From: JANOYJ01 sp963792485
GTDB lineage: Bacteria; Pseudomonadota; Alphaproteobacteria; Rhizobiales; Rhizobiaceae
Direction of reading: 5' to 3'
Length of the DNA stretch: 64,000 bases
Assembly: GCA_963792485.1 (NCBI GenBank)
Contig: CAWBWL010000001.1
Location: 124,001-188,000 of the forward strand
Part shown: one piece after another, positions 17,756 through 25,899 of the stretch
Layout: each line of letters starts with the position of its first letter
Position numbering within the stretch: position 1 is the first letter of the stretch
Position numbers and translations under genes: made by a program
The notes under the pieces: generated by a model
The model's database searches: none
Told to the model about the DNA's origin: nothing
The model's input: only the letters and a program-made list of their open reading frames with translations

Positions 17756-18018
17756 GACAGGCCCTGCGAAAATGGCTGAGCCACAGTGTTGTTGGATTGG
17801 GTATTGCCGCTCTGTTTTTGGAAATATTGAATAAGCTCTATTTTCAGGTCGGAATTGGCTACCTTTCAAAGGCGGCAATAGATTTGAGGTGGACATTTGC
17901 AGAGTCTGAGTGGGTGGCGCATGCTTCGACATCGTTGGACATAATTGCGTCAATCGCTGCTTGGTTGTTCTCGTTTGGATTCCTCTTTCGCATCATTGAT
18001 TTGTTTGAGAAGAAGTAG
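17752..18018 (+). CDS. Small membrane protein of unknown function
   Basis: 88 residues with two probable membrane helices (about 11-27 and 62-80) and a charged end, DLFEKK. ATG 17752 overlaps the lpd stop (17753-17755), so it is probably translated by coupling to lpd. Base composition is noticeably more AT-rich than lpd and the following gene, as with the gene at 9074, suggesting a later arrival. No family was recognised. Confidence 0.6.
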   Translation: MRQALRKWLSHSVVGLGIAALFLEILNKLYFQVGIGYLSKAAIDLRWTFAESEWVAHASTSLDIIASIAAWLFSFGFLFRIIDLFEKK

Positions 18019-18471
18019 ATGAAAGACCGGGGCTTCAAAGTCGGAGGCCTTGGCGAGATCGCCATCCGCTGCGTGGATTTTGAGGCGATGTTCGCCTTTT
18101 ACCGCAATGTGATCGGGCTGGAAGTGATGAGCCTTGCCGAGGGGCCGGGCATCGCCTTCTTCCGCATTTCCGAGGGCGTGGCCGGACATACAAATGTGCT
18201 GGCGCTGTTCCGTAACGGCGCTGGCACCAAGGATGCCAAGCCTAATGCGTCCAACCCGCCGCTCGCCGGGGCGCAATCTTCACTGCATCACATTGCCCTC
18301 AGTCTGCCTTTTGAGGAGCAGGATGCTTTGATGCGGTGGTATGAGGCGAGGGGCATTGCCTATGATGTCGAGGTTTTCGACTGGGTGGGCTGGCGGGGCG
18401 TGTTCACGCAGGACCCGGATGGCAACACGGTGGAGCTGGTAGCGTTCAACGAAGCGTTGAAGACGCCCTGA
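18019..18471 (+). CDS. VOC family (glyoxalase/dioxygenase-like) protein
   Basis: 150 residues, a single vicinal-oxygen-chelate unit made of two beta-alpha-beta-beta-beta modules: EIAIRCVDFEAMFAFYRNVIGLEV at the start and SLHHIALSLPFEEQDALMRW in the middle. The usual end motif DPDGNTVEL carries a metal-ligand-position glutamate. Substrate unknown; members include glyoxalases, resistance proteins and ring-cleaving dioxygenases. ATG 18019 follows directly after the stop of the upstream small gene. Confidence 0.8.
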   Translation: MKDRGFKVGGLGEIAIRCVDFEAMFAFYRNVIGLEVMSLAEGPGIAFFRISEGVAGHTNVLALFRNGAGTKDAKPNASNPPLAGAQSSLHHIALSLPFEEQDALMRWYEARGIAYDVEVFDWVGWRGVFTQDPDGNTVELVAFNEALKTP

Positions 18472-18541
18472 CCCGTGCGGCACTGCGCCACATAGGAGCT
18501 CGGCGCATCAAGGCACAAAATCCCGTCAAAGGAGTCCGCCT

Positions 18542-19021
18542 ATGAAGCCCTTCGAAATCCCCTTCGCCCACCCTGAAACCATCCTTCCCGGCGCGCAGTT
18601 TGGCGACGCCTATCAGGTGACCATCGCGGGGCAGAATCTCGACCCAGCAGAGGCCGCGCGGCGGGCGGTGTATGGCGCGCCAAGCTGGATCAATTTCCTG
18701 CTGCGGCTGCGCACGATTTTAGTGAAGCCTTTTGGCCTGAAGCCGGGTGAGGATCCGGCGCGGGAAAAGGCCACAGCCGGCAATATTGGCATTTTCCCGA
18801 TCCTCGACCAAAAGCCGCAGCGGCTGATGCTTGGCATGAATGACAGGCATCTGGATTTCCGCCTGCTGGTCGACGTGAAGGACCTTGGCGGCGGCAGGCA
18901 GTCCGTCACTGCGTCAACTGTCGTGAAAACGCACAACCGGCTCGGACGGGTTTACCTGTCGCTCGTGAAACCGTTCCACCGGGTGATTGTCCCGGCGATG
19001 CTGGCGAGGGTGAGCGGATAG
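18542..19021 (+). CDS. DUF2867 domain protein
   Basis: 159 residues. The pattern of an N-terminal AHPETILPGAQFGDAY, a central PSWINFLLRLR helix, GIFPIL and a final conserved VKTHNRLGRVYLSLVKPFH fits the DUF2867 family, of unknown function. No signal peptide is seen. AAAGGAG at 18529-18535 is a strong ribosome-binding site for ATG 18542. It converges with the gene on the other strand with no space between the stops. Confidence 0.75.
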   Translation: MKPFEIPFAHPETILPGAQFGDAYQVTIAGQNLDPAEAARRAVYGAPSWINFLLRLRTILVKPFGLKPGEDPAREKATAGNIGIFPILDQKPQRLMLGMNDRHLDFRLLVDVKDLGGGRQSVTASTVVKTHNRLGRVYLSLVKPFHRVIVPAMLARVSG

Positions 19022-20098
19022 TCATTTTGCCAGCGGCGTCAGCGTGTAGCCGCCTGCTTTGAGAAGCTCGACCAAGCCCTTCTCTCCAGGCAGATGCAGA
19101 GCGCCGACGGCGATAAAGGCGTTGCCTTTTGCGAGAAATGCCTCGCCACGCTCCGCCATGATGAGATTGCGGGCGTTGATCATCCGCTCTTCGAACTCAC
19201 CGTAATTTGCGGCGTCTGATGCGTTCGGGGGCGACATGGATTTGAGGAACGGCATGATCATGCTGGTGCGCCCTTCAACATAAAGCGCGATCATCGTCTC
19301 CATCACGTCATCCATCTTGTCGCCAAGCGCCAGCATTTCGGCGAGGCCCTTGACGTGAAATTCCATGGGCAGCGAGGCAATGGCGTCGAGCTGCTCGACG
19401 ATTGTCTCAAGGCCCTCGACGGATTTGCCCGCCGCCTTGGCATCCTGCGCCAGTTTGATATCGAGAAATGGCGCGCCGCCCTGTTTGCGGTTCAACTCGC
19501 AGGCGGGCAGCGCGACCAGACCCGCAATCATCCACGGCTTCATCTTGTTGACTGTGACCAGCGGAATGCCGCGCGACTTCAGGCCGCTCTCAAGGGTCTT
19601 CTTCTCAGCTTCGTTCAGGAACGAGGTCAGGGTTTTGGAATCGGTGAACATCGTCAGATCGGGGCGCGACAGCAGCGCTTTGGCGGCAAGTGCCGGGTCA
19701 AGGATCTCTGTGGATTCAATGATCACCGTGTCAGCGGTCTCAAAAGCAGCGCGCGCCTCCGGCGTCAGATCAATGACGCGCGGGTCGGTCATGTGCATGG
19801 TGCCGAACAGAAAAGACGGCTCAAGGCCCGCCTTCTCGACTTTCCAGAGCCGGTGCACGCTGTTTGGCGTCGCGGCTTCCTCCGCCTCGAGCCTGGCATA
19901 GGCGGCGGGGTCATCCTTCTGCAGTGCAGCGACCATATTCTCGCCGGTGCAGACCACATCCTGCGCATTCGCTTTGGACGAGGCCAGGAGCAGGACGGCG
20001 AGGAAGCTCGCAAAGAACAGCGTGTTCGCCATGGCGATCCAGCGAAGCGCGGATTCAGGGCGGCGGAAGGTGTTGAGAATGGCAAAAGCTGAGATCAT
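19022..20098 (-). CDS. TraB/GumN family protein
   Basis: 358 residues as drawn. A signal peptide ends near SSKANA-QDV. The mature protein has the family's hallmark SFLFGTMHMTDPR (~95) with GTxH, DTVIIESTEI with a conserved glutamate, and the C-terminal FIAVGALHLPGEKGL with a second GxxH. These are the metal-binding motifs of TraB/TIKI-like proteins, which in animals act as metalloproteases; the bacterial role is unproven. The start is uncertain: ATG 20032 (MANTLFFASF) gives a shorter, more typical signal peptide. Confidence 0.82.
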   Translation of the reverse strand: MISAFAILNTFRRPESALRWIAMANTLFFASFLAVLLLASSKANAQDVVCTGENMVAALQKDDPAAYARLEAEEAATPNSVHRLWKVEKAGLEPSFLFGTMHMTDPRVIDLTPEARAAFETADTVIIESTEILDPALAAKALLSRPDLTMFTDSKTLTSFLNEAEKKTLESGLKSRGIPLVTVNKMKPWMIAGLVALPACELNRKQGGAPFLDIKLAQDAKAAGKSVEGLETIVEQLDAIASLPMEFHVKGLAEMLALGDKMDDVMETMIALYVEGRTSMIMPFLKSMSPPNASDAANYGEFEERMINARNLIMAERGEAFLAKGNAFIAVGALHLPGEKGLVELLKAGGYTLTPLAK

Positions 20099-20169
20099 GC
20101 CATTAATCTACCGGCGAAAGTGACGAGAAAGCGTTAAAGCGGCGAATGAAATTGAACTTTCCGCCAGAC

Positions 20170-20863
20170 TCAATACGTCGCCCTGCCGCCTGACAGGTCG
20201 AACACGGCGCCGGTGGAGAACGAGCACTCCTCGCTCGCCAGCCAGCACACAAGGCTTGCCGCCTCATCCAGCGTCCCGGTGCGCCCCATCGGGATTTTCG
20301 ACAGCATGAAATCGATCTGGCTCTGCGGCAGTTGATCGAGGATCGGCGTACGGATGACTGCGGGCGTGACGCAGTTCACTGTGATTTTGGTCTTGGCCAG
20401 TTCCTTGCCAAGGGATTTGGTCAGGCCGATGACGCCAGCCTTTGACGCGGAATAGGCGGAGGCGTTCGGATTGCCCTCCTTGCCGGCGATGGAGGCGATG
20501 TTGACGATGCGGCCATAATCCTGCGCGCTCATGTGCGGAACCACCGCCCGGCAAGTATGGAACGTGCCGTTGAGGTTGATCGCCATGACTTTCTGCCAGT
20601 CCGCAATCGGAAACTCCGCCACCGGCACGGTCGGCCCGGTAATGCCCGCGCAGTTGACGAGAATATCAACGCCGCCCAGCTCGCTCAAGCGTTTGCTTGA
20701 GCGCACGCTCGACAGAAGCGTAGTCGGACACATCCGTCCTGATGCCGCCATTCATGTCCCACACAGCCACGCGCCCGCCCTCGGATGCAATGCGCCTGGC
20801 GACGGCCTCGCCAATGCCGGAGGCTCCGCCTGTGATGACCGCGCGGCGGTTGGTGAAACGCAT
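20170..20863 (-). CDS. Short-chain dehydrogenase/reductase, one frameshift
   Basis: Classical SDR of about 230 residues when repaired. The NAD(P) motif TGGASGIG is in the first ~20 residues; NCAG, the catalytic Ser in NIASIAG and YSASKAG (Tyr and Lys) follow, and the tail FDLSGGRATY is usual for FabG-like enzymes. The frame that starts at 20863 ends after VERALKQTLE; the other frame resumes with SELGGVDILVNCAG. One extra base at about 20684-20691 explains it. The substrate is unknown. It reads toward the TraB/GumN gene in the same direction. Confidence 0.85.
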
Positions 20864-20942
20864 GGGTTCAAGCCCTTTTCATTACAAGTATCTGCGAGCG
20901 ATGCTCGCCAAACCTGAATTGAAAGGCAAAAGCGAGTCCGTA

Positions 20943-21881
20943 TCAAGCCCGCGGATGCGCATCACGCCAAGCGCTCAAGAGCCGCCCCGAATCCACCGCA
21001 GTGTATATCTGCGTCGTTGAAAGGCTCGAATGGCCGAGCAGTTCCTGAATAGAGCGCAGATCGCCGCCTGCCGACAGAAGATGGGTGGCGAAGGAATGGC
21101 GCAGTGCGTGCGGCGTGGCGGTGTCCGGCAGGCCGAGTGCGCTGCGCAGCTTGGCCATTTCGCGCTGGATGATGGCCGCATGCAGCACCCCGCCGCGCGC
21201 GCCGCGAAACAGCGGCGTTTCGCCATTGAGATCATACGGGCTTAAGCGCCGGTACTCGGTGATCGCTGTATGAATGGCCGGCAGGAGCGGCACGATACGC
21301 GTCTTCGAGCCTTTACCGGTGATGCTAAGGCTGCGCTGGCCTTCAGTGATGTCTGTGCTCGCCAGCCCCAGCGCCTCGGAAATGCGCAGGCCGCATCCAT
21401 AAAGCAGCGTCAGGACCGCCACATTGCGGGCGGCGATCCAGGGCTCATCCGCCAGTTCGCCCGCAGAGGCGGCTACGCGGAGCGCTTTGTCCTGCGCAAG
21501 CGGCTTTGGCAGGGATTTAGGCTGTTTCGGCGCGCGCAAGGCGCGGGCGCCGGCGGCATTGACCAGACCTTCGCGCTCAAGGTGCTTCAGGAATGAGCGC
21601 ACGCCCGCGAGCGAGCGCCCCAAAGTGCGCACGCCCGCGCCCTCATTGCGGCGGCGGGCGAGAAAGGCGCGAAAGTCCGATGGGCGCAGATCCTTGATAT
21701 CGGCAATCCCCGGCGCGCCGCCGCAATGGCCGGTCAAGAACTGAAAAAACTGCCGCGTATCGCGCTCATAGGCGTCAAGCGTATGGAGGGAGAAGCGCTT
21801 GCCATGTTCAAGGTTAGTCAGCCACAGCGCGCGGGCATGGGCGAGCTCGGGCTTGGCGGTGATGAGGAAGGGCTCTTGCAT
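20943..21881 (-). CDS. xerC: Site-specific tyrosine recombinase XerC
   Basis: 312 residues. It resolves chromosome dimers at dif with XerD. The N-terminal SAM-like core-binding domain covers ~15-110. The C-terminal catalytic domain has Arg in GLRISEAL, Lys in GKGSKTR, HxxR in HALRHSFATH, His in LLGHSSL and the Tyr nucleophile in TTQIYTAVD. The GHSSL-TTQIYT spacing and full length favour XerC/D over phage integrases; the XerC assignment rests on general similarity. Confidence 0.88.
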   Translation of the reverse strand: MQEPFLITAKPELAHARALWLTNLEHGKRFSLHTLDAYERDTRQFFQFLTGHCGGAPGIADIKDLRPSDFRAFLARRRNEGAGVRTLGRSLAGVRSFLKHLEREGLVNAAGARALRAPKQPKSLPKPLAQDKALRVAASAGELADEPWIAARNVAVLTLLYGCGLRISEALGLASTDITEGQRSLSITGKGSKTRIVPLLPAIHTAITEYRRLSPYDLNGETPLFRGARGGVLHAAIIQREMAKLRSALGLPDTATPHALRHSFATHLLSAGGDLRSIQELLGHSSLSTTQIYTAVDSGRLLSAWRDAHPRA

Positions 21882-21974
21882 GCTTTATTGTCGCTTGCCC
21901 ATGGTTAGCGAAGAGTGAAACAGCTTGGCGGGCCTCGCTCTTGGCGTTAAGCACGCGTGAAGCGGCCCAGCTGG

Positions 21975-22103
21975 CCGTCATCCCGGAGGCGCGAAGCGCT
22001 ATCCGGGACCCATGCCGGAATGCTGGCGGTTGGCAAAGGGTCCGAAATGACGCTCTTTGCCGGAATGGGTCCCGGATATTGCTGCGCAATTCCGGGATGA
22101 CGG
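21975..22103. repeat. Composite palindromic repeat between xerC and rimM
   Basis: Outer perfect arms CCGTCATCCCGGA (21975-21987) and TCCGGGATGACGG (22091-22103), and inner perfect arms ATCCGGGACCCAT (22001-22013) and ATGGGTCCCGGAT (22065-22077). Each half folds into its own hairpin (for example CCCGGA...TCCGGG with GCGCGAAGCGC between). This is the GTCATCCCGG-type repeat common in alphaproteobacterial genomes. It occupies the divergent spacer, 42 bases upstream of the rimM start. Confidence 0.8.
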
Positions 22104-22144
22104 ACTGGCGCGGGTCTGCGAATTGCAAGTGGATACGCGCGTTG

Positions 22145-22687
22145 GTGAAACCTTCTTCCCAAATCCTCATGGCCACAATCGGCGCTGCGCAGGGCCTGAA
22201 GGGCGAGGTGCGGGTCAATTCGCTGACGGCTGAACCCTTGGCGCTGATTGGGTACAAGCACTTCACCGACAGCGCCGGGCGCGCATTCGAGATCGAGCGT
22301 GGCCGGGCGCAAAAGACAGTGCTGATCACCAAGTTCAAGGGCATTGAGGACCGGACGCAGGCAGAGAAGCTGAACGGAACGCAGCTGTTTGTCGAGCGCG
22401 CGGCGCTGGACAAGGTGGAGAAGGACGAAGACGAGTTTCTCTATGCCGATCTGGCGGGGCTCAAGGTTCGGGACGAAACGGGGCATGACTGGGGTCATGT
22501 GGCGGCGGTGTTTGAATTTGGCGCGGGGGACATTCTGGAAATCAAATGTCCGGACGGAAAACTGCGGATGATCCCGTTTTCCAAAGCTGCTGTGCCTGTG
22601 GTGGATGTGGCGGGCGGCTTTGCGCAGATTGACGCTGCGGCCTCGGGCATACGCGACGAAGCGCCGACGAAAGACGATCTGGAATGA
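22145..22687 (+). CDS. rimM: Ribosome maturation factor RimM
   Basis: 180 residues from GTG 22145. It assists 30S subunit (16S 3' domain) assembly. The N-terminal barrel domain has ATIGAAQGLKGEVRV (family motif) and KFKGIEDRTQAEKLNG; the PRC-barrel domain follows with DEFLYADLAGLKV and the end motif FSKAAVPVVD. The open frame extends further up through the palindromic repeat, but homology begins just before MATIG; TTG 22142 is an alternative start. The stop overlaps the trmD ATG (ATGA), so the two are coupled. Confidence 0.92.
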   Translation: MKPSSQILMATIGAAQGLKGEVRVNSLTAEPLALIGYKHFTDSAGRAFEIERGRAQKTVLITKFKGIEDRTQAEKLNGTQLFVERAALDKVEKDEDEFLYADLAGLKVRDETGHDWGHVAAVFEFGAGDILEIKCPDGKLRMIPFSKAAVPVVDVAGGFAQIDAAASGIRDEAPTKDDLE

Positions 22688-23364
22688 GCTTTCGCGCAAC
22701 CGTCCTGACGCTGTATCCGGAAATGTTTCCGGGCTTTCTGGGCCAGTCGCTCTCCGGCAAGGCGCTGGGCGCGGGGCTGTGGTCACTCGACACAGTGCAA
22801 ATCCGTGATTTTGCCAGAGGCAAGCACCGCAATGTCGATGACACGCCAGCGGGCGGCGGGGCGGGCATGGTGATGCGGGCGGATGTTTTGGCGCGCGCCA
22901 TTGACAGTGTGGGCAAGGCCGGTCCGCGCCTGCTGCTGTCGCCGCGCGGCGCTCCGCTGACGCAGGCGCGGGTGAGAAATCTGAGCGAGGGCGAGGGCGT
23001 GACGCTGATCTGCGGGCGGTTTGAGGGCGTGGACCAGCGGCTGATCAAAGCGCGCCAGCTCGAGGAAGTGTCAATAGGCGACTATATCCTATCCGGCGGC
23101 GAACCGGCGGCGCTGGTGCTGCTCGACGCAATTGTGCGGCTTTTGCCGGGGGTGATGGGCAATGAGGAGTCCGGGATTTCCGAGAGTTTTGAGGGCGGGC
23201 TGCTCGAATATCCGCATTACACCAAGCCGGCGGAGTTCGAGGGGCTGGGCATTCCCGATGTGCTGATTTCGGGCAATCACCGGAAGATTGAGGAATGGAG
23301 GCGGGATAAAGCGCTGGAGCTGACGCGGGCGCGGCGGCCTGACCTCTTGAAACCGCGAAAATGA
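22684..23364 (+). CDS. trmD: tRNA (guanine37-N1)-methyltransferase
   Basis: 226 residues. SPOUT-class methyltransferase that makes m1G37 in tRNAs and prevents frameshifting. The family blocks are present: VLTLYPEMFPGFLG at the start, DDTPAGGGAGMV, the knotted SAM-binding region ICGRFEGVDQR...SIGDYILSGGE, and the end GIPDVLISGNHRKIEEWR. It overlaps rimM by 4 bases and precedes rplS, the classic rimM-trmD-rplS order. Confidence 0.97.
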   Translation: MSFRATVLTLYPEMFPGFLGQSLSGKALGAGLWSLDTVQIRDFARGKHRNVDDTPAGGGAGMVMRADVLARAIDSVGKAGPRLLLSPRGAPLTQARVRNLSEGEGVTLICGRFEGVDQRLIKARQLEEVSIGDYILSGGEPAALVLLDAIVRLLPGVMGNEESGISESFEGGLLEYPHYTKPAEFEGLGIPDVLISGNHRKIEEWRRDKALELTRARRPDLLKPRK

Positions 23365-23563
23365 CTCTTTGGGCGTGACAAGCCACCCGCCATCGTGTAT
23401 CGGCACGCCCGAAACCAAAGCCATCAAGAGTTTTGGATCATCGCGAAATCAAGAAACGCTGAATTCGCCCCTGCCTTTTTTTGCAAAGGGCATAGACCTG
23501 CCGCATGACGGTCCAGGTCAAGTGCAGGGCGCTCTGGGCATTTGAACAAGAAGGACTACCCCG
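23365..23563 (+). promoter_or_regulatory. Leader/promoter region upstream of rplS
   Basis: 199 bases without a gene. It includes an imperfect hairpin (TTTGGGCGTG at about 23369-23378 with CACGCCCGAAA at about 23404-23414), a T-rich run (CCTTTTTTTG near 23476) and an AAGAAGGA ribosome-binding site just before ATG 23564. The spacing suggests that rplS has its own leader or promoter rather than being tightly coupled to trmD. Confidence 0.35.
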
Positions 23564-24013
23564 ATGAACATTATCGAGCAACTCGATGCCGAGCAGCGCG
23601 CCCGCATTGAAGCCAAGCGCAAGCTCCCCGAATTTCAGCCCGGCGACACGGTCCGCGTCAATGTGCGCGTCACCGAAGGCACACGCACCCGCGTGCAGGC
23701 TTATGAGGGCGTGTGCATCGCCCGCAATGGCGCCGGCCTCAACGAGAATTTCACCGTGCGCAAGCTCTCCTATGGTGAGGGCGTTGAGCGCGTGTTTCCG
23801 ATCTATTCGCCAATCGTTGAGGGCGTTGATGTCGTCCGCCGCGGCCGTGTGCGCCGCGCCAAGCTCTATTACCTGCGCGGCCTGACCGGCAAGAGCGCCC
23901 GCATCGCCGAGCGCAAGGACCCGCGCAAGGCCAAGGTCGTTGTTCCGGTGACGGGCAAGGCGGAGAAGGTGTCAGAGGCCAATGTCGCCGTGGCAGAGGC
24001 TGTCACCGAATAA
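23564..24013 (+). CDS. rplS: 50S ribosomal protein L19
   Basis: 149 residues, with an N-terminal IEQLDAEQRAR, the PGDTVRVNVRV and GTRTRVQAYEGVCIAR strands, GVERVFPIYSP, and the RRAKLYYLRGLTGKSARI motif. L19 sits at the 30S-50S interface. The C-terminal ~30 residues are an alphaproteobacterial Lys/Ala/Val-rich extension. A strong intrinsic terminator follows at 24036-24064. Confidence 0.97.
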   Translation: MNIIEQLDAEQRARIEAKRKLPEFQPGDTVRVNVRVTEGTRTRVQAYEGVCIARNGAGLNENFTVRKLSYGEGVERVFPIYSPIVEGVDVVRRGRVRRAKLYYLRGLTGKSARIAERKDPRKAKVVVPVTGKAEKVSEANVAVAEAVTE

Positions 24014-24035
24014 GCTTCACAAACTATCCCGTTTG

Positions 24036-24064
24036 AAAAAGGGCGCGGATTTCGCGCCCTTTTT
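24036..24064 (+). terminator. Rho-independent terminator after rplS
   Basis: AAAAAGGGCGCG (24036-24047), loop GATTT, CGCGCCCTTTTT (24053-24064): a perfect 12-bp stem ending in T residues, 23 bases after the rplS stop. A-tract and T-tract make it usable on both strands. Confidence 0.92.
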
Positions 24065-24265
24065 CGCCATTTGGCTTTGGTAATTTGTCGGAAGCGACAG
24101 ATCGCCTGACGCCAATTCCATGACGCCGGTGACGCAAAGCAGCGGCAATGTCTTATGGGGCTGCGACCGGTTGCAGCACGGCAAGACCGGGTCCCACGCC
24201 TCCATGTCTATTACTATTGAGTCGCTACGACCATTCATTGCTTCAGCACAAGACTTGCAAGCCAA

Positions 24266-24280
24266 GTATCGAAACGATAC
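24266..24280. promoter_or_regulatory. Probable MarR operator
   Basis: GTATCG-AAA-CGATAC, a perfect 6-bp inverted repeat with a 3-base centre, only 8 bases before the MarR gene's ATG. Position and symmetry suggest autoregulation. The remainder of the 224-base spacer (24065-24288) shows no gene. Confidence 0.55.
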
Positions 24281-24288
24281 CATAGATC

Positions 24289-24840
24289 ATGAGTGACAAG
24301 CTGGTGACGGAACTGATCGACAGGCTCTCGCGCATAGCGCTGAATGCCGGGCATGCGCGTGGACTGAAGCCGGCTCAGTGGGAGGCGTTGCGCTATCTCG
24401 CCTCGGCCAACCGCTTCTCCGCAACGCCCGGCGCGCTGACGCTGTGGCTGGGTTCGACCAAGGGCACAGTGTCACAGACGGTGATCTCGCTGGAAAAGCG
24501 CGGGCTGGTCGCGAAGGCGGCGGGCGAGGACAAGCGCTCGGTGCGGCTGAAGCTGACGGATGCCGGCGTTGAAATGCTGATGGATGACGGGCTGTCGAAG
24601 ATTTACCGCGCTGTCGGCACGCTCGATCCGGCCATCAAATCGGCGGTCACCTCCGCATTGACGCGGCTGGTGTCAGCGCTGCTGAAATCCAATGGCAGCC
24701 GGCCGTTTGGCATTTGCCAGAGCTGCAAACACTTTGCCCGCCAGCACCCCGAAGGCGCGCCCTATTATTGCCGCCTGCTCAAGGAAAAGCTCTTTGCCGA
24801 GGATGCGCAGAAGATCTGCGTCGAGCAGGAAGCGGCTTAG
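24289..24840 (+). CDS. MarR family regulator with a cysteine-rich C-terminal tail
   Basis: 183 residues. The winged helix-turn-helix spans ~25-95: LKPAQWEALRYLA, LTLWLGSTKGTVSQTVISLEKRGLV (recognition helix) and a wing with KRSVRLKLTDAG. After the dimerisation helix comes an unusual ~40-residue tail with four cysteines in the pattern C-x2-C-x14-C-x15-C (about 145, 148, 163, 179), suited to binding zinc or an iron-sulfur cluster. Both the sensory role and the ligand are inferred. A palindrome just upstream probably binds the protein. The target genes may include the ABC transporter genes downstream, though a repeat-containing spacer separates them. Confidence 0.85.
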   Translation: MSDKLVTELIDRLSRIALNAGHARGLKPAQWEALRYLASANRFSATPGALTLWLGSTKGTVSQTVISLEKRGLVAKAAGEDKRSVRLKLTDAGVEMLMDDGLSKIYRAVGTLDPAIKSAVTSALTRLVSALLKSNGSRPFGICQSCKHFARQHPEGAPYYCRLLKEKLFAEDAQKICVEQEAA

Positions 24841-24981
24841 AGTCCGTTTTGAAACCTCGCCCGACCGGCCATCTGATGCAGTTTTCTCCGCTTCCGGTGC
24901 TCACGAACTTCAGTTCGCTCCGCTCCGGTTCTCGAAAACCGCACCAGCTGACTCAGCTGGCCAATTTTCGAAACGGCCTCT
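24839..24981. repeat. Intergenic repeat, copy 1 (pairs with the copy at 56610)
   Basis: Starts at the MarR stop codon with AGAGTCCGTTTTGAAA (24839-24854) and ends with TTTTCGAAACGGCCTCT (24965-24981), which are near reverse complements. Inside are a GAACTTCAGTTC palindrome (about 24905-24916) and a 17-base palindrome, CCAGCTGA-C-TCAGCTGG (24944-24960). The first ~23 bases recur after fliQ at 56610. The rest of the 241-base spacer up to the binding-protein gene shows nothing else. Confidence 0.65.
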
Positions 24982-25081
24982 TAAGCGACAGCCCCTTGCC
25001 ATCCCGTCTTTGCCTGTGACATTCTGGTTTCTGACCAAAGAGAAAAATCCCGTGCAATTCCGTCTTTTCGAGGAGTTTCCG

Positions 25082-25876
25082 ATGTCAAAGTTCCTGTCGC
25101 TTGCCGCCGCAGCATCCGCTGTTCTCCTGAGCTTTTCGGCGTTTGCCGCCGACCTGCCAAACCTTGCGGGCAAAAAGGTCGTAGTCGTCACGGAAAACGC
25201 CTATCCGCCGCTGCAATTTGTCGATCCGAAGTCCGGCAAGCAGATTGGCTGGGAATATGACGCGATGGGGGAGATCGCCAAGCGGCTGAATTTCACCGTC
25301 GAATACCAGAACACATCCTGGGACGCGATGATCCAGTCCGTATCGGACAAGCAATATGAAATCGGCATGACCGGCATCACAATCAAGGACGAGCGCAAGG
25401 AGAAGGTGGATTTTTCCGACCCTTATATGCGCTCGGAGCAGTTTATGCTGGTGCGTGGCGATGAAAGCCGGTTCACCGACGCCAAGACCTTCGGCGCTTT
25501 CACGGAAGGTCTGGTCGGCGCGCAGGCGGGCACGACACCGTTTTACACGGCCGTCTACGAAGTGCTCGACGGCAAGGAGGACAATCCGCGCATCAAGTTG
25601 TTCGAGACATTCGGCGCAACGGTGCAGGCGCTAAAGGCCGGCGATGTGGATACGGTTTTGACCGACGGCACGGCTGGCAAAGGCTATGTTGACGCGTCCG
25701 ATGGCAAGCTGAAGCTGATTGGCGGGCCGCTAGGTTCGGAGGATTTCGGCTTCATCTTTCCCAAAGGCTCCGAGCTTGTCGCGCCTGTCAATGCGGCCAT
25801 TGCCGTGCTGAAGGCTGACGGCACGCTGGAGGCGCTGAACAAGAAGTGGTTTGTGGACTATAAGTTCGGCGAATGA
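25082..25876 (+). CDS. Amino-acid ABC transporter substrate-binding protein (family 3)
   Basis: 264 residues. The signal peptide is cleaved after SAFAA (~20-23). The mature part is a two-lobe periplasmic binding protein of SBP family 3: KVVVVTENAYPPLQFVD, GWEYDAMGEIAKRL, the ligand-contact MTGITIKDERKEKVDFSDPYM, and the C-terminal DGTLEALNKKWF. It probably binds a polar amino acid. GAGGAG at 25069-25075 positions ATG 25082. The permease gene follows 23 bases later; no ATPase gene is adjacent. Confidence 0.9.
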   Translation: MSKFLSLAAAASAVLLSFSAFAADLPNLAGKKVVVVTENAYPPLQFVDPKSGKQIGWEYDAMGEIAKRLNFTVEYQNTSWDAMIQSVSDKQYEIGMTGITIKDERKEKVDFSDPYMRSEQFMLVRGDESRFTDAKTFGAFTEGLVGAQAGTTPFYTAVYEVLDGKEDNPRIKLFETFGATVQALKAGDVDTVLTDGTAGKGYVDASDGKLKLIGGPLGSEDFGFIFPKGSELVAPVNAAIAVLKADGTLEALNKKWFVDYKFGE

Positions 25877-25899
25877 TCTGAGCCGGGCCGGGACAATCC

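Noticed and set aside
21941..22144. Upstream in-frame extension of rimM
   Set aside because: The extension reads through a palindromic repeat; RimM homology begins at about 22145-22172.
24017..24283. 88-codon minus-strand frame between rplS and the MarR gene
   Set aside because: It runs through the rplS terminator hairpin, has no ribosome-binding site and no protein-like pattern.
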